Shown piece after piece: positions 10,501-21,765 of a DNA stretch of 64,000 bases. The DNA comes from Nemopilema nomurai (lineage: Eukaryota > Cnidaria > Scyphozoa > Rhizostomeae > Rhizostomatidae): the NCBI GenBank assembly GCA_003864495.1, contig ML133427.1, positions 289,703-353,702 of the forward strand, in the 5' to 3' direction. The notes under the pieces were generated by a model. That model did not search any database. It saw only the letters and a list, made by a program, of their open reading frames with translations, and had not been told where the DNA came from. The first letter of the stretch is position 1. Every line of letters begins with the position of its first letter. Both the position numbers and the translations under genes were made by a program.

Positions 10501-13500
10501 GGACTTGATCATATTGGAAACCAACACAGATCTCAGTGAAAAGCCTTGCTGGACTGTACTTGACACTTCGTACCAAATTTCCAGAAATGATGGAGAATAC
10601 ACTGTAGCGTTCAGAGTAAAGCATTTTACTGGTTTTACTACATGGTGGGATACCTGTAAATCATCCTTGCGTCATGTTGCCTCAAGGATCATACCTAGGT
10701 TTTCTTATATGGTCTATTTTCAAGCACTGATGAGTGACTGTCACCATAACAATCAGTTTGGGCTGTGTGTCTTTTGTCATTCTGCTGGGAACCCACCACT
10801 CACTGATTGCTACCAGTTTCCGCTTGAGGTTGGTATTTCAAAGCCAAGAGAGCTGAAAAAGGGAGATATTATGATACAGTAAGTGTTTGTGACTAATGCT
10901 TCATTTTTGTAAGAACTATTAAGCATTTAAGCTGTTCACATCTAATTATATGTAAGTTGAAGCCCCTTTTATCAGGGTTGTATCAGAATTCAAAATCTTT
11001 TTGAACAGCATGCTAGAACTTGAATAATATGTTTTACCAGCATGCTAATGCAGACAAGTCTTGTTATAATCTTCCTAACTGATTTTTCCAACAATGGATA
11101 CAATTATTGTTTGTCAATCAACCTGCAAGGATAATTTTTCTTCTCAACATTCAAGACGAGGGAGTTGCTCTATGACAGAGCTAATAGCTAATATAGCCAA
11201 ATTTTCTCAAGGGTAGTTAAGTTAGAATCTGTTTGAACAAATCATTTTGAGGATATTTTGATACATATAATTACTTTTGATGCACAATTTTCAAATATAT
11301 TAATTGTGTCTTAATCTTGAAATCATAGTTAAAACATTATTTAAGTCATTTGAAAGGTTTTTGTTTCTATGTGTAGTTACCATGTTATCTTGCTGTTTGT
11401 CTTTAACATTTAATAGAGATGGAGCTTTCACTGGCTTCAAAACATTACCCTGTTTTTGTTCTAGACTCAAATCGTCTCTCTTCAAAGCAGATGAGGGTGC
11501 TGGCGAATCAGAAGATGGCTTGATTAAAGTTGAGAGGTTTAATGGCTATGATTTTGATAAGCAGTTTGCACTGCGATTCTTTGAATTTTTTAAGGAAGGA
11601 ATATTTGGGAAAGTTCATATAAAGACAAAGTCAACAAATGATGAGTGGAAAGAAGTTGGTGAAATGTTACTGCAGAAGGTTGGTGTAGTAAAGAGTTTTT
11701 TCAAATTTCATGATTCAAAATCTCCATTCTTTAATTCTACTCTTAGCTTTGGCAATAATGATCACAAGGCAATCTTTGTTATTATTAAGAACAACAAGTT
11801 TTTTTGTTACAGACAATTCTTTAGAGACACATTGTTAACCGAATTCTTCTTTCATTAATTCGATTGCAACAGTCTTAAAACATATCTACAAAACTTTTGC
11901 TTTATTATCAAATGCAGTTAAAGCCCATGAAAAGAATTGGGATTAGTGGCTCTCGCGTGCAAAGGCCAGAAATATACAATGTCTACTTTGTTCCTGAATT
12001 TTATTCTTTACATATTCTTTAGTGCGTTCTTTGGGATATGCTTTTTAAATTTTTAGCAAAAAGAGTTTGAAAAATTAAAATTGACTGATCTCTTGTCAGA
12101 CTTTTCAAAAAAAACGAAGATTAGTTGAGAAGTTGCCAACGGAATTGGAGACGACGGCTGTACAAGAAATCGCAGGTATGTTTCTTGATTAAATCAAGTG
12201 GTGCAAGCCCTTTACTTGTGTCAGCAGTTCAATTTAGCATTGAAACGATAAAGGCGTGATTGCAAACCACCTTAATCAAAGTATCACACCTTATTTTTGC
12301 ATCAGTGCTAGAGAATAAATACTTTGTATCATTGAGTAATTATTTCGTTTTTCAAGTAGAACTTTATTTCAAATTCGCTTTTCAAATGTCCGAAGTACAA
12401 ACCATGATGAACAGAATGTCAAATGAGGAAGATTCACCATCAAATAAATCATCATTCTCATTGCATATCTAAAGGTCGTTTTAAGAAGGAATGTTGACAT
12501 TCAAAGCTTTTAATGTATATTTTGATTAATTATTTCATTTCGAACAGTGTCCTTACTGATAGCAGTATTCGTAGTACTGGCAAGGCTTTACCCTGTATGA
12601 ATATTCCTCTTATTATAATTATTATTAGTATTATTATAGTAATCATCATTATCACGATTTATATGTTATCATTATTATTATTATTATTATTATTATTGTT
12701 ATTATTATTATTAATCGACATGTGTGACTCTTTGTCAATTGATCAACAACAGAAGCGCTACCTATCTCCAAACGTTCACGCATTTCCAATCGCACCATAT
12801 ATTATATATTCTGCTGTAGAAACAAAACTTGGACTAACCCAGAGCTACTCCCCTTTTAACGTATTTTTTCTTTTCTCATTGCTTCGATTGTAATAGTTTT
12901 CTTTTGTATAAGCAGGCTAGCCAGTCACTAATTACCTATGTATTAGTGAGATTTGTAATTGTAATATTAACTGGAATTCAAAATGAAAAGTTTTCTTTAT
13001 ATTGTTATGATGGTATGGTATGTTCTAATCATTGGCATTCTTCCCAATTGACAGGCCTACTCAGTATAGAGGATAGGTGGAAAGAGTTGGCCTTGACACT
13101 TTGCTACACACGGAGGGAAATCACCGAAAAGTTTGACGTCGATGAACCCATTAAAGAAATCCTGTCAGACTTTATGGGTCGTGGTGGAGACGCCGGTAAG
13201 TTCATAAAGGCTATGTATGAAGTGGCAAGGCGCCTGAAGCTTATACCATACGAAGAGATGATGGAAAACAGAGAAAATAAAAGGATGGAGATTCGCAGTG
13301 AAGGTAAGTTGCTTGAGAGTCAATGCTATGATTTTTTACTCTCGAACTGAATTTTTTTTTAGTTGAAATTGCGACGGATACTGAATTTAGGTTGTCGAAA
13401 CAGGTTGTCCGGTCAATTAACGATTTCTGGAAAGTAAGCAAATGCCAGAGGAAGAATTCGAGCTGCATTCCTAATTTTACCAGGTACCTGATTGATAGGA

Positions 13501-14273
13501 CGGTGCGTTTAAAGAAGGAAAATAAATGGTATATGTTGATTTGTATCGCAGTAACAGTATCAGCACCCTTGCATTATCCGTCGGAATAATAAAGTCGCAT
13601 AGGGCCCCGGCCACATTCGAAATAGCCTCGGCCATATTCACAGATAACAGGCCTCTATTTGATGCAAAGATGAATGGCCATGTTTGATTGGTTCGCGTCC
13701 GGAGCCAATAAAGTAAGCCGAAATACGTTACTGAAGATGTGAGTTGGAAGACAATGTTTCTACTTTCATTGAGGCCTTCGCCCAAGTTAAAGGCCGACGT
13801 TTTTGAACCCGACATATACGCATGCAGGCGAGTCCCGCGAAGTTTAGATTTTTTCGGTGTTTCTTCGTCGCAAATGCTTTGATATCTAAACTTTGCTTAT
13901 TTTCTCAGATTCTACGAACAAGCGTTATTGTCGCTGTTCTCCTACGCCAGAAGAAACCCCGATCCGCAACGCTAAGAGGAAGCTTAATGTTAGTTCGTGT
14001 GACGAAAGTTCTCTAACGGATGCTAAGCTAGACCAGATAGCGGGCCATATCGCCAAGATCTGGAAACGAGTTGGACGTCATCTTAAATTAGACGAAAAGA
14101 ATTTACAAAACATCGATCAGACAAACCAGAATGAAAGTGAAAGGGAGAAGGCATACCAGATGCTAATGGCCTGGAAAGAGATGTTCCCAGACGATTTTGA
14201 TGCAGAGACCTTAGGCCATGCGCTCGTAAGTTGTGACCAGAAATATACGGCGAGGCAGTTCTTGTCCTATTGA
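7525..14273 (+). CDS. PIDD1-like: PIDD-like protein: LRR - ZU5 - ZU5 - UPA - two death domains
   Basis: Seven exons (7525-8327, 8604-9047, 9790-10878, 11417-11678, 12100-12175, 13055-13303, 13909-14273) join in phase and total 3288 nt, giving 1095 residues. Order: about four leucine-rich repeats (residues 50-140, e.g. LQYLDLSNNGL, LTYLKLSGNKL), a Ser/acidic linker with a Cys cluster (CECCGF), ZU5-1 (about 430-555), ZU5-2 (about 565-700), a UPA-like region (about 710-866), death domain 1 (about 893-958, EDRWKELALTL) and death domain 2 (1010-1095, IAKIWKRVGRHLKLDEKNL). LRR-ZU5-ZU5-UPA-DD is the PIDD1 layout; human PIDD1 self-cleaves at HFS sites in both ZU5 domains and its DD recruits RAIDD (PIDDosome, caspase-2) or NF-kB factors. 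ZU5-1 keeps HFS (Ser548) and ZU5-2 has HFT (Thr696). A second death-fold domain is extra compared with human PIDD1. An AATAAA follows at 14407. Confidence 0.85.
12600..12720 (+). repeat. (ATT)n microsatellite
   Basis: An imperfect ATT/ATC trinucleotide tract, purest at 12668-12713, lies inside the 0.9-kb intron between exons 5 and 6 of the PIDD-like gene. Its translation as poly-Ile/Leu in one frame is an artefact. Confidence 0.9.
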
Positions 14274-14406
14274 ATGGGCCTAGTCGGAGTGGGTTGTATA
14301 TATCGTATCCAAATCGATCCACGTGGAAGTCATTGATCGAATCGAAGCGCCTGCTGCCTGTTATAAGCTTTGTCGCCAGGCATGTCTACACATTTCTGCT
14401 GAAATG

Positions 14407-14412
14407 AATAAA
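14407..14412 (+). terminator. Poly(A) signal of the PIDD-like gene
   Basis: AATAAA 133 bp after the stop codon of the PIDD-like gene; it is the first canonical hexamer downstream. Confidence 0.55.
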
Positions 14413-14685
14413 CCGTCGACGTTTTAGATACCAGTTAAATGGTTTACCATTGAGTTTTTACTTTACCACGGTTCCTACCTCTTGTTGAGATACGATTACT
14501 CATTTCTGCTGCTCATGGCACAGTCGAAAGAGATTGATATTCTAAAAACTCTTTCCTTTATTTGTTGATAATCGGGAGCACCCGATGTAGGGAAAGTGAA
14601 TTCCTCGCTGCTATGCCTGTGGTTTTTGCTGGTCGAAAACTGCTTGTTGCATCAGCATAGGGAGGCACTGACGTCCTTGAATGAT

Positions 14686-14930
14686 GATCATCTGTAATCA
14701 TCTTTTGAAGCGATCGAAGTAGTGTTTCGTTGAGATTGACGAAATAAGTAAGCGTCTTGATTACCTATGATCATTGTTTCGTAAAGATTGAGAAGAAAGT
14801 GATGTGTCTTGATCACCTATAATCATTGTTTCGTAAAGATTGAAGAAAAAAGTGAAGTGTCATGATCATCTAAAATCATGATTTCGTAACGATCGCGGAA
14901 GATCTTCTGTAATCAATGCTTTGAAGCGAA
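14686..14930 (+). repeat. Degenerate ~52-bp tandem repeat
   Basis: The unit runs from GATCACCTATAATCATTG through a TTTCGTAAAGATTG core to an AAGTGATGTGTCTT-type end. It recurs with starts near 14759, 14811 and 14864 (spacing 52-53 bp). A more diverged copy at 14686 and a partial one after 14905 flank it. Confidence 0.65.
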
Positions 14931-16727
14931 ACAGTGCTGTGCCATGAAAACAGCAAAATGAAGCTTTGAAAAAGAATTTTTTTTCAATTTTCAATTTTGT
15001 ATGCATTGGAATTATCTCGTGAGATATTTTAATCCGTGTAAGATAGGTAGATTTTATACAGCATATCTGGTAATAGTATTCTTCATGCGATATTTATAAG
15101 AAACAACATGCTATCGTTCCTGTTTTGTCAGCAGTTTGCCCATTTTTGTGAACTGGAACTTAGAGCTCCAATCTGGTTGGCCCTTGAGTTTGGCAGACAA
15201 AAACTGACAGTCAATCAATAATTGTACGTGAAATGTTTTGACAAATCAGATCAGTCCCGTGCAATGGCAAGAGTTTCGGTTCCAACCAATGTTGGTTTTC
15301 AAAGCATGCTACCCTTTGCTTTTTTCAAATCCCAGGAGAAAGCAGCCTTTGAAAAATTTGTAAATTTTGTACTACTCAGTTTTTAATGCACTTAATCCCC
15401 AAACCATATCATCCTCACATGCAGTTGTAATTTGCCATTGCTAATTAGTTGCAATTATTTCAATCCTATCTCTTAGCAATCTAGAGAAGTCTTAGGGGCC
15501 AAGACCTTGAATAATAACATCGCTTGAATAAAGTTTAAGCTATTTGTTTGATTTTTAAACTGTAAATTATCATGTTTCATTAGACAGGTAGTAAATATTC
15601 AAAAGGAAAGATTTTTGCTTTCAATATCGTTTTAAAAATTTGCCACATTTGATTTAGAATTTTACACTGGCTTTTACTCAAGTAATGTTTGATTCATTGT
15701 CATGTTTATAATGCAGTCATTTTTCTGAGAGGTGCACTTCAAGCCCTTTCACAAAAGACTGAAATATGTTTCTTTATTCTATATTCAGTGTAGTGTTTTT
15801 GTTTGTAAGATATGTATTCCGTAGTCTTTTGTAGACTAACAGCTGTAGTTGCCATGTAAAGTGCTAAAGACTTTGATTGTAATAAAACTCCTCCCTTCGT
15901 ATGCAATCAGTGATGACAGATTTATTGATGATAATATAAAAGTTAAGTTTCTTGCCAAGTTTATTGCCATCTTTAATCTCAAGATGACTTTATTTATGCT
16001 TTCTTTATTGATGTTAGCTTTTGTTACACCTGCAACCAAATATTCTCATAGAGGTGTAAAAGAGGCTACAAAAAATCTCACAATGAAAATTAATGTGAGA
16101 GAGGGGTGAATTTCAATTGTATGTGTAAGAAGAAATAATCCTTTCAGTGTTTGTTATTAGTGATCTAGGATGAGGCTCTAATTTTTGTTGCTACCAAGAA
16201 GCCTTATCTACTACATCGTTAAATTCTATCAATATTTGAACAAATCTTTTAAATATTAAAGCTCCATGACAAATGTTTCTTTTTAGAATGTTTCAAAAAA
16301 TTGGTCAAGAAGTGTAGCTTTAGGTGAAACACCATTTTCCATCAAAAGCAAAGACACACTTAAATTTTCTCAAGATCAATCATTACAGCTTATCCCCTAT
16401 ATTATAGAGCCTTGATAATTTAAGTACTAATTCTTTGGTCTGTACATTTTTGTAGACCTGAAGAAAATAGAGAAAAGCATTATCAGAATTGACAACTTTG
16501 TGGATTTTGACAATAATTGCAAATTTTTACTGTATTAGATCTTTGTATCATTCTATGATGTCAGCTGTAATGAATGATAACAAGTGAAACTAAGCGTTTC
16601 AGGTTTGGATACAAAAACTCTTCAATGTTTCTTACAATTCAGATCATTTACAAATTATAATGTACACAATATTAACTGCTGGCAAGAGCAAAATCACATT
16701 AATTTATACAGCTTCATGAATCGAATT

Positions 16728-16733
16728 TTTATT
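16728..16733 (-). terminator. Poly(A) signal candidate of the DUF1772 gene
   Basis: AATAAA on the minus strand (TTTATT on plus), about 150 bp beyond the stop codon of the DUF1772 gene. Confidence 0.45.
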
Positions 16734-16880
16734 TAATGCAACCTTATTTAAACTCTTGGGGTAGATAGCTTTTTGTTTATATTAATGAACCAAAATGTCC
16801 ATGGTGCTTTTCTTAGTGTTCAGCGTTTGGGTGGTTTATCGAGAGAGTTCACTGATTACATCCACTCAGGTGAAAAATGT

Positions 16881-17360
16881 TCACACCTCTTTTGATCCCT
16901 TTGTTGATAAGTAAGCGAACCACGCAAAGATTGCAAATGTGGTTGCACCACGGACAGATGCAAACATGTGCCACTTTTTTAGAACAGCTGGAGCTTCAGA
17001 TGCTGAAATGTTTTGTGCCAAAACCCTGTTGTTTATAGGGGACAAGAAGTAAAAGGTATAAGGAAATAAAGCCGCAAGAGTTGCGCCACCAACAAGCCAG
17101 GGGAGATCCTCCTTTCTGTTCTTTGACATGTAGTAAACAGCTCCGGCAGCACCCATTCCAACGGCTAAACTTCCAACTAATGGCGCGATTCTCACTGTCA
17201 TGCCCCTCTGCATCTTCAAGGCACTCTCCATATCAAGCTCTTTCATGAACGTTGGAACAACGTTTGTCAAGTGCATGGCTGTTCCTGCAGCAAAGGTCCC
17301 GGTGCCAACAGTGGCCAAGGCCTTGGTAAACTGCATTTTTTGCTCGTACGTGAACGGCAT
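16881..17360 (-). CDS. DUF1772 (anthrone-oxygenase-like) membrane protein
   Basis: An uninterrupted 159-residue frame. Four hydrophobic segments are visible: roughly residues 12-33, 57-78, 87-107 and 138-153. Between helices 3 and 4 lies the family pattern: a PYTFYFLSPINNRVLA-like 'P-x-N-x-x-L' motif, then a KKWHMFASVRGA-like 'W..(l/f)..vRg' motif. This is the layout of DUF1772, a family of small four-helix membrane proteins that includes fungal anthrone oxygenases. The animal members have no established reaction, so no substrate is proposed. It is head to head with the UQCC4-like gene, with only 117 bp between start codons. Confidence 0.75.
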   Translation of the reverse strand: MPFTYEQKMQFTKALATVGTGTFAAGTAMHLTNVVPTFMKELDMESALKMQRGMTVRIAPLVGSLAVGMGAAGAVYYMSKNRKEDLPWLVGGATLAALFPYTFYFLSPINNRVLAQNISASEAPAVLKKWHMFASVRGATTFAIFAWFAYLSTKGSKEV

Positions 17361-17477
17361 CTTGGCTTGCTTCGGGAATCAATAACTACGCTCGATCGCC
17401 ATCAAATGCAAACAATACCACTCGCAATAGAAGCATTGTTCTCGCCCCTTGTCAGACTTCCTAGTTCCTCCGCAGCA
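17361..17477. promoter_or_regulatory. Compact bidirectional promoter
   Basis: The 117 bp separating the ATGs of the DUF1772 gene (-) and the UQCC4-like gene (+) must contain both 5' leaders or both core promoters. It has CpGs (ctcgatcgcc, ctcgcccc), is less AT-rich than its surroundings and lacks a clear TATA box. This is typical of divergent housekeeping pairs. Inferred from gene positions. Confidence 0.5.
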
Positions 17478-19431
17478 ATGGCTCTGCGATCCAAAAGTAA
17501 AATGGCCGTCTCACGTTGTTGTAGACTCGTAGAAAAAACAGTCCTGTTTACAAGATATCCAAGGTATTTTTCAGTTCATAAATATGTTCTCTCCTTGCTC
17601 TATTGCTTCTTGTTTTTATATCACTCAACTACCTTGATATTGCAAAGTTTTCAGGCTTCACAAAGGCCTTTAAAATTCATGTTCATAAACAACAACTCAG
17701 TCCAGACATGATAGAAAAGTAAAATGCAAAGTAATTGGTAATGTGATGCAAATACTGTTTTTTAATGCGGACAATTACCAACATTAAAAAACTCAGGCAG
17801 GGCTCTTTCTCAGCTTAATTAAAACAATACAGACAATTCTTACTGTCTGAATACAACTTTAAAGTTTACTATGCCCAGAAAATGAATTTCAGGCAACAAA
17901 TTGCTTTGAAGTAATTTTGAAATCACCCTTTTTAATGTCTATGTTTTCGTACGTATGAAATATTTTATCAGTATCATAATATAAATAGTAATGCAATATA
18001 GTGTATAGCCATTCTTTGTGCTTGCTGAAGAAGGAAGCTCCCCCGTTGCTAATACTCACTTGGTGCAGCAAACTGATTTGAAATACTTACTGGGAATAAA
18101 GTGTTATTAAATTAATATCGGTAGTAACACTGCCTGGTGCCCCTGGCAACACCTAAACATCTAGATATTGCAGCAGCAGTAAATATTTTATCAAAAATAT
18201 GGCATAGCAATGAAGACAAAGGGTCCATCAACTATCTTTGAAAACAACAATGGTGCAATTAAGCTAAGTAAGAACCCAAAGCTTATGACCGCATAAAACA
18301 CTGATGTTGCCCATCATTTTGTCAGAGAGCAAGTCACTTTTAATAATGTGTCTCTCAAGTATTGTTCAATCCAAATTATGCTTGCAGATGGAAAGACAAA
18401 AGGTTTTCCAAGGACCCCTAAACAAACTTAGAAGCTTGCTTGGTGTTGAAGCTGTAGTTTAACTTTATTTATTTTATTAATTAATGAAGTCATCAAGTGG
18501 GAATGTTAAGAATTAATGATTATGATGATGCGCATCATTATCTTGTTTGCACATTGAGTTTTGCACATGGCCAGATGAACAATAAGTAATAAGCACGCTC
18601 CATTAACCTTTTGTATTTAACCCTATTGTTACAAGTTTTGAGTTCTGTTTGTGATGAAAAGCATAAGCTTAGAGATGAGGAATATCTCTTTATACTTTCT
18701 GACAGACAAAAAATTATTTCAGCTTTTGCTAAAATTTCTGTCCTGTTGTTTCTTGCTATGGTGAAGTTTTGTCCAAAAAAACAATTGTTCGCATTCTTCT
18801 TGATTTCTAACTCTCTAAATTTTTGTAATGGAGGTGCCCTTGCAAATCAATGTCTAAACTTAAGCCTACCTTCCCTAAATATTTGAACAGAAATTCATTA
18901 TCAGTTTGTTTTTTCCTACTTTGATTCTTATTGAAAATACTGACTTGACATGTTGATTCATTTATGTTTTTATTTCAAACTACACTTTGTTATTTTTTAA
19001 CTACATGTTTATACAAATTATAGATAATGTTTTATATGATAACCAAGGGATTGGAATTGTTATTTGGCGTTTTCACTTGTTACAGATGTACCTGTAGTTT
19101 CAAAAATCCAATGTTCCAAGTTTTCCCTTCTGCAAGTTATTTGCATTCAACTGGCATGACAAGAGGAAGTAGTAGAGAAGATGAACCAATTAGTCTGTCA
19201 TCATCACCAATTTCAGACTACAAAACATCAAAAACATTTGGAGATCAGGAGGTACAGAATAGAAGCATAACTAAAAGATTAATTATTGGATGTGGATTTT
19301 TGTGTACATTGTGTTACATAATATTCTTTTCAAGAGAGGAACCACTGGATTTGTTTTCAACTGAAGTTCTTGACCAGTTAGAAGAAAAACTATCTATACA
19401 TTTTAATGCTGAGAATTCTGACAAGAGTTAA
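17478..19431 (+). CDS. UQCC4: UQCC4/CCSMST1-like mitochondrial inner-membrane protein
   Basis: Exons 17478-17563 and 19086-19431 join in phase (432 nt, 143 residues) across a 1.5-kb intron. The first ~30 residues are Arg/Lys-rich without acids until the LVEK segment and look like a mitochondrial presequence. A middle Ser-rich segment (EDEPISLSSSPISDY..) is followed by one transmembrane helix (about residues 98-113, LIIGCGFLCTLCYIIFF) and a conserved-looking SREEP-LDLF-EVLDQLEEK tail. The order 'DxPIxFSSS', TM helix, 'REE' and a short acidic tail matches human CCSMST1/C16orf91 (UQCC4), a factor for respiratory complex III assembly. Similarity is short, so the assignment is probable rather than certain. 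AATAAA lies at 19665. Confidence 0.6.
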
Positions 19432-20730
19432 AGAATTTAGTCTTCCGGTGTTGTGCACTATGTACATTAGAAACCTGTGTTTTGGAGATGTTGTGGAGAC
19501 TATTAAATGTATGAGGGAGTCTTGTGTTAGTAGACTGGCCTCAGATGTATAACAAATCTAGTGTGAATTTTCGTAACATTGATGTAAACAGAAGCAAATA
19601 TATAGCCAATGATATTTATTAGTTTGACAGGGTCTTTCGACTAAAAGGCACAAAATTTAAACAAAATAAACATAAAGTTTAGAACACTGGCTTTTCTATG
19701 GAGCTCCCCAAGAATCTATTTTTTGTGCTTTGTATGCAGTTTCTGGTGTGTCCCTGGCATTCTTGCTAAACTGCCATGTTCATCATTTAATAACTTCAAT
19801 CTTCTTGAAACATTCTATTTGAAACAGTGTGGATTTTCTGCTGGGTGATTCTATGCTTTAGGACAAAATTTTGTGTACACTGCATTGATGGTCTATGTTA
19901 GAAACAGTGGTTGGCTAGGTCAGTTCCATAAAACATCAGACGGTTGTTTGAGCTTCTTTAACTTCTGTAACATTTATATCCAACACTACTTTTCATTGAG
20001 TTGTGACTGGTACTATGAATGCTGCAGTGTCAGCTGAAATGTAATATTTACAATTGTTTGTCCCAACAGTTAGGTACCAGATCATGGTCCTGAAACTCTA
20101 GTCAACCAGTGTTGTAAGGAATAGACAAACAAAACCACAGAATTTGAGCCAAAATGTTTATTTCAGACATAATTAAAATTCAGCTTATACATAGAAATAT
20201 GTAATTTACAGATGGCAATAGATTTGTTTCCGTGATCCCTAGACAAGCATAAGAGCATAGTAAAGGACCATGGATTACTCAGATTCAGTAGAGCTATGCT
20301 TGACTGTTGTATGTGCAATGCAAAATTAAAGGTGAGCCAATAGCTAAATTGTTCTGCATCTCTCTGGTACAACTTCATCGAACGACCTATTGCTGGCAGG
20401 ATACTCTGGCTAGTCTCATCAAATTACTTTACATGATTTTAAGTGAAGTTCAAACATCAAATCTTCTTCCAACCCAACACACTTGTCATTTCGAAGGAAA
20501 AAATGTCGCCATATTTGCTGGCATCCGACAAATTGCCATAAATTAAGAACCTTAGCAATTACATATTTCGCTTTAAAACCAAATAATGATAGATCGATTA
20601 TACTCTGCCACCCTACATGATATAGTCTAGATAGACCTGGATAGTATCAAAATAAAACTTGCTACGTAAAACTTAACAACATAAGTTAATGGAATATGCC
20701 TATTTACAGTTGCAACGTCATCAAATACAC
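19432..20730. other. 3' UTRs and convergent spacer
   Basis: This holds the 3' end of the UQCC4-like transcript (AATAAA at 19665-19670) and, on the other strand, the long 3' UTR of the histone gene (minus-strand AATAAA at 20157-20162). No other gene was recognised; the open frame at 20307-20546 is not coding-like. Confidence 0.5.
20157..20162 (-). terminator. Poly(A) signal candidate of the H3.3 gene
   Basis: AATAAA on the minus strand about 570 bp after the H3.3 stop. No histone 3' stem-loop is seen next to the stop codon. Polyadenylation is what replacement histones use, unlike replication-dependent ones. Confidence 0.45.
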
Positions 20731-21572
<842 letters not shown>

Positions 21573-21603
21573 TTAGGTTTTTTCTGATCCTACCTATCGA
21601 GTT

Positions 21604-21765
21604 CCAATCAAACCAACACGACGTTCTATTGATTGCTGATTGTGAAGCCGTAATGAGGTATTCCCTAATACTCAATTCTGATTGGCTTAACAGCTGAACA
21701 TTTCGATTGGCTGAAATGGTAAATACTCTGTTTTCATTGGCGAGTCTTTCCTAGTGTCTGATTGG
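21604..21765 (-). promoter_or_regulatory. H3.3 promoter with four spaced CCAAT boxes
   Basis: Upstream of the H3.3 ATG, four ATTGG pentamers (CCAAT on the gene's strand) stand at 21681, 21706, 21736 and 21761, spaced 25, 30 and 25 bp. Each sits in a similar GATTGGYT or CATTGG context. A further CCAAT in the other orientation is at 21604. Regularly spaced CCAAT boxes are bound by NF-Y in many histone and housekeeping promoters. Confidence 0.6.

Larger units (their letters stand above)
14413..16880. other. Intergenic, 2.5 kb
   Basis: AT-rich spacer between the PIDD-like gene and the tail of the DUF1772 gene. It contains the degenerate tandem repeat at 14686-14930. The open frames at 15836-16109 on both strands have low-complexity hydrophobic translations and no domain. 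An AATAAA on the minus strand at 16728-16733 probably ends the DUF1772 transcript. Confidence 0.5.

Noticed and set aside
11679..11858. Read-through of PIDD-like exon 4 to a stop at 11858
   Set aside because: The phase-0 donor at 11679 joins cleanly to exon 5 and on to the death domains; the read-through tail has no conserved look. It could still be a minor truncated isoform.
15836..16109. Overlapping frames on both strands
   Set aside because: AT-rich hydrophobic translations, no domain and no splice context.
17271..17711. 146-codon frame covering the UQCC4-like start
   Set aside because: Its 5' part is antisense to the DUF1772 gene and its 3' part is intron; only 17478-17563 in this frame is used.
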